This document shows positions 6,298-6,793 of a stretch of 6,793 nucleotides of DNA, piece after piece. The first letter of the stretch is position 1, and each line of letters begins with the position of its first letter. The stretch spans positions 76,004 to 82,796 of the forward strand of contig KE356563.1 in assembly GCA_000416005.1 (NCBI GenBank). The letters run 5' to 3'. A program made the position numbers and the translations under genes. The notes under the pieces are model-generated. The model was not told the origin of the DNA. It saw only the letters and a list, made by a program, of their open reading frames with translations, and did no database searches. Source of the DNA: Haloquadratum sp. J07HQX50. GTDB taxonomy: Archaea > Halobacteriota > Halobacteria > Halobacteriales > Haloferacaceae.

Positions 6298-6793
6298 GTG
6301 TCGAACAAGCACGAGTATGTCTCCCGACGAAGAGTTATTAAAGGAACAGCGGTTGGCAGTATAGCCGCACTTGCTGGATGTTCAGGCAGTGGAAGTGGCG
6401 GTGAAGCAGATGGCGATAGCTCTGAGGCCGGCGGAACAACCGTCGGAGCTGACAGTTCAGATGGCGGCGGTGGTGGAAGGACAATCAAGCAAGGATATCT
6501 ATTACCGTTGACCGGTGATCTCGGTTCACTGGGAACGGCGATGCGGAACGGTGGTGTGATGGCAGCACAGCAGGTTCAAGATGCGGATATCAGTCTTTCT
6601 GTCGATACACAGATCGAGGATACGCAAACGACAGTTCCTGACGCAATCGACGGTGCAAATGCACTCGTGAACTCAGGGTACCCAATGATGGTCGGATCTG
6701 CGACTTCAAACATTGAGATTGGGAATCGGGTATTCGTCCCACAGGGAATGTTAGCGTGCTCGCCATCAAACACACTTCCAACTCTCAGCACGT
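6298..6793 (+). CDS. ABC transporter solute-binding lipoprotein, branched-chain amino acid type (3' partial)
   Basis: The first 165 residues of a gene that continues past the right edge. The start is GTG at 6298, supported by a TATA box 25-32 nt upstream and by a sensible export signal directly after it. The signal has a twin-arginine motif SRRRVIKG at 9-16, a short hydrophobic stretch (AVGSIAALA) and the lipobox LAGC with Cys28. The protein is therefore expected to leave folded through Tat and be anchored by lipid at Cys28 on the outer face of the membrane. A Gly/Ser/Asp-rich low-complexity linker follows (about 29-60), typical of haloarchaeal lipoproteins. The mature domain begins IKQGYLLPLTGDLGSLG near 63-79, with AMRNGGVMAAQQV and VGSATSN, as in the periplasmic-binding-protein type 1 (LivJ-like, Peripla_BP_6) family that feeds amino acids to ABC permeases. 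The ligand cannot be fixed from this half. Permease and ATPase genes would be expected to the right. Confidence 0.88.
   Translation, partial: MSNKHEYVSRRRVIKGTAVGSIAALAGCSGSGSGGEADGDSSEAGGTTVGADSSDGGGGGRTIKQGYLLPLTGDLGSLGTAMRNGGVMAAQQVQDADISLSVDTQIEDTQTTVPDAIDGANALVNSGYPMMVGSATSNIEIGNRVFVPQGMLACSPSNTLPTLST

Noticed and set aside
6291..6488. Minus-strand frame rich in proline and serine
   Set aside because: It is the antisense shadow of the Gly/Ser-rich linker of the binding-protein gene.

Overview
The window looks like a piece of a haloarchaeal (class Halobacteria) chromosome. The predicted proteins are acidic. A 46-residue zinc ribbon of a type common in haloarchaea is present. The exported solute-binding protein has both a twin-arginine motif and a lipobox, the usual haloarchaeal arrangement. 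Four gene starts have a TTTAAAT/CTTAATA-type TATA box about 25-35 nt upstream of the start codon, as expected for leaderless or nearly leaderless archaeal transcripts. By eye the GC content is moderate (near 50% or a little lower) and coding density is low, with several 600-1000 base gaps. That combination would fit a Haloquadratum-like organism, but the genus is an inference.

Layout, left to right. 1-353: no firm gene; an open frame runs in from the left edge to a stop at 197. 354-1334 (-): family IV (HSL-like) alpha/beta-hydrolase esterase with an intact catalytic triad. 1335-2360: a long gap with weak open frames and a small hairpin. 2361-3206 (+): VOC/glyoxalase-like protein. 3281-3533 (-): a decayed TnpB (IS200/IS605/IS1341-type) remnant with a large internal deletion and frame changes. 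3807-3947 (+): a 46-aa two-CxxC zinc-ribbon protein with its own promoter. 3948-4600: a gap containing several inverted repeats, including a cluster just upstream of the next gene. 4601-5389 (+): classical SDR oxidoreductase. 5390-6297: a gap with hairpins and no firm gene. 6298-6793 (+): the first 165 residues of a Tat-exported lipoprotein, the solute-binding subunit of an ABC importer resembling the branched-chain amino acid family; it runs off the right edge.

The genes appear to be independent single transcription units rather than an operon: gaps are large, strands are mixed, and four of them have their own promoter. The esterase, VOC protein and SDR could each act on small organic substrates, and the binding protein probably belongs to an uptake system continuing to the right. 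Nothing in the sequence ties them into one pathway. I found no rRNA, tRNA, CRISPR array or clearly new multi-gene system. The most noteworthy items are the TnpB relic, the symmetric elements stacked in front of the SDR gene, and the stand-alone mini zinc ribbon.
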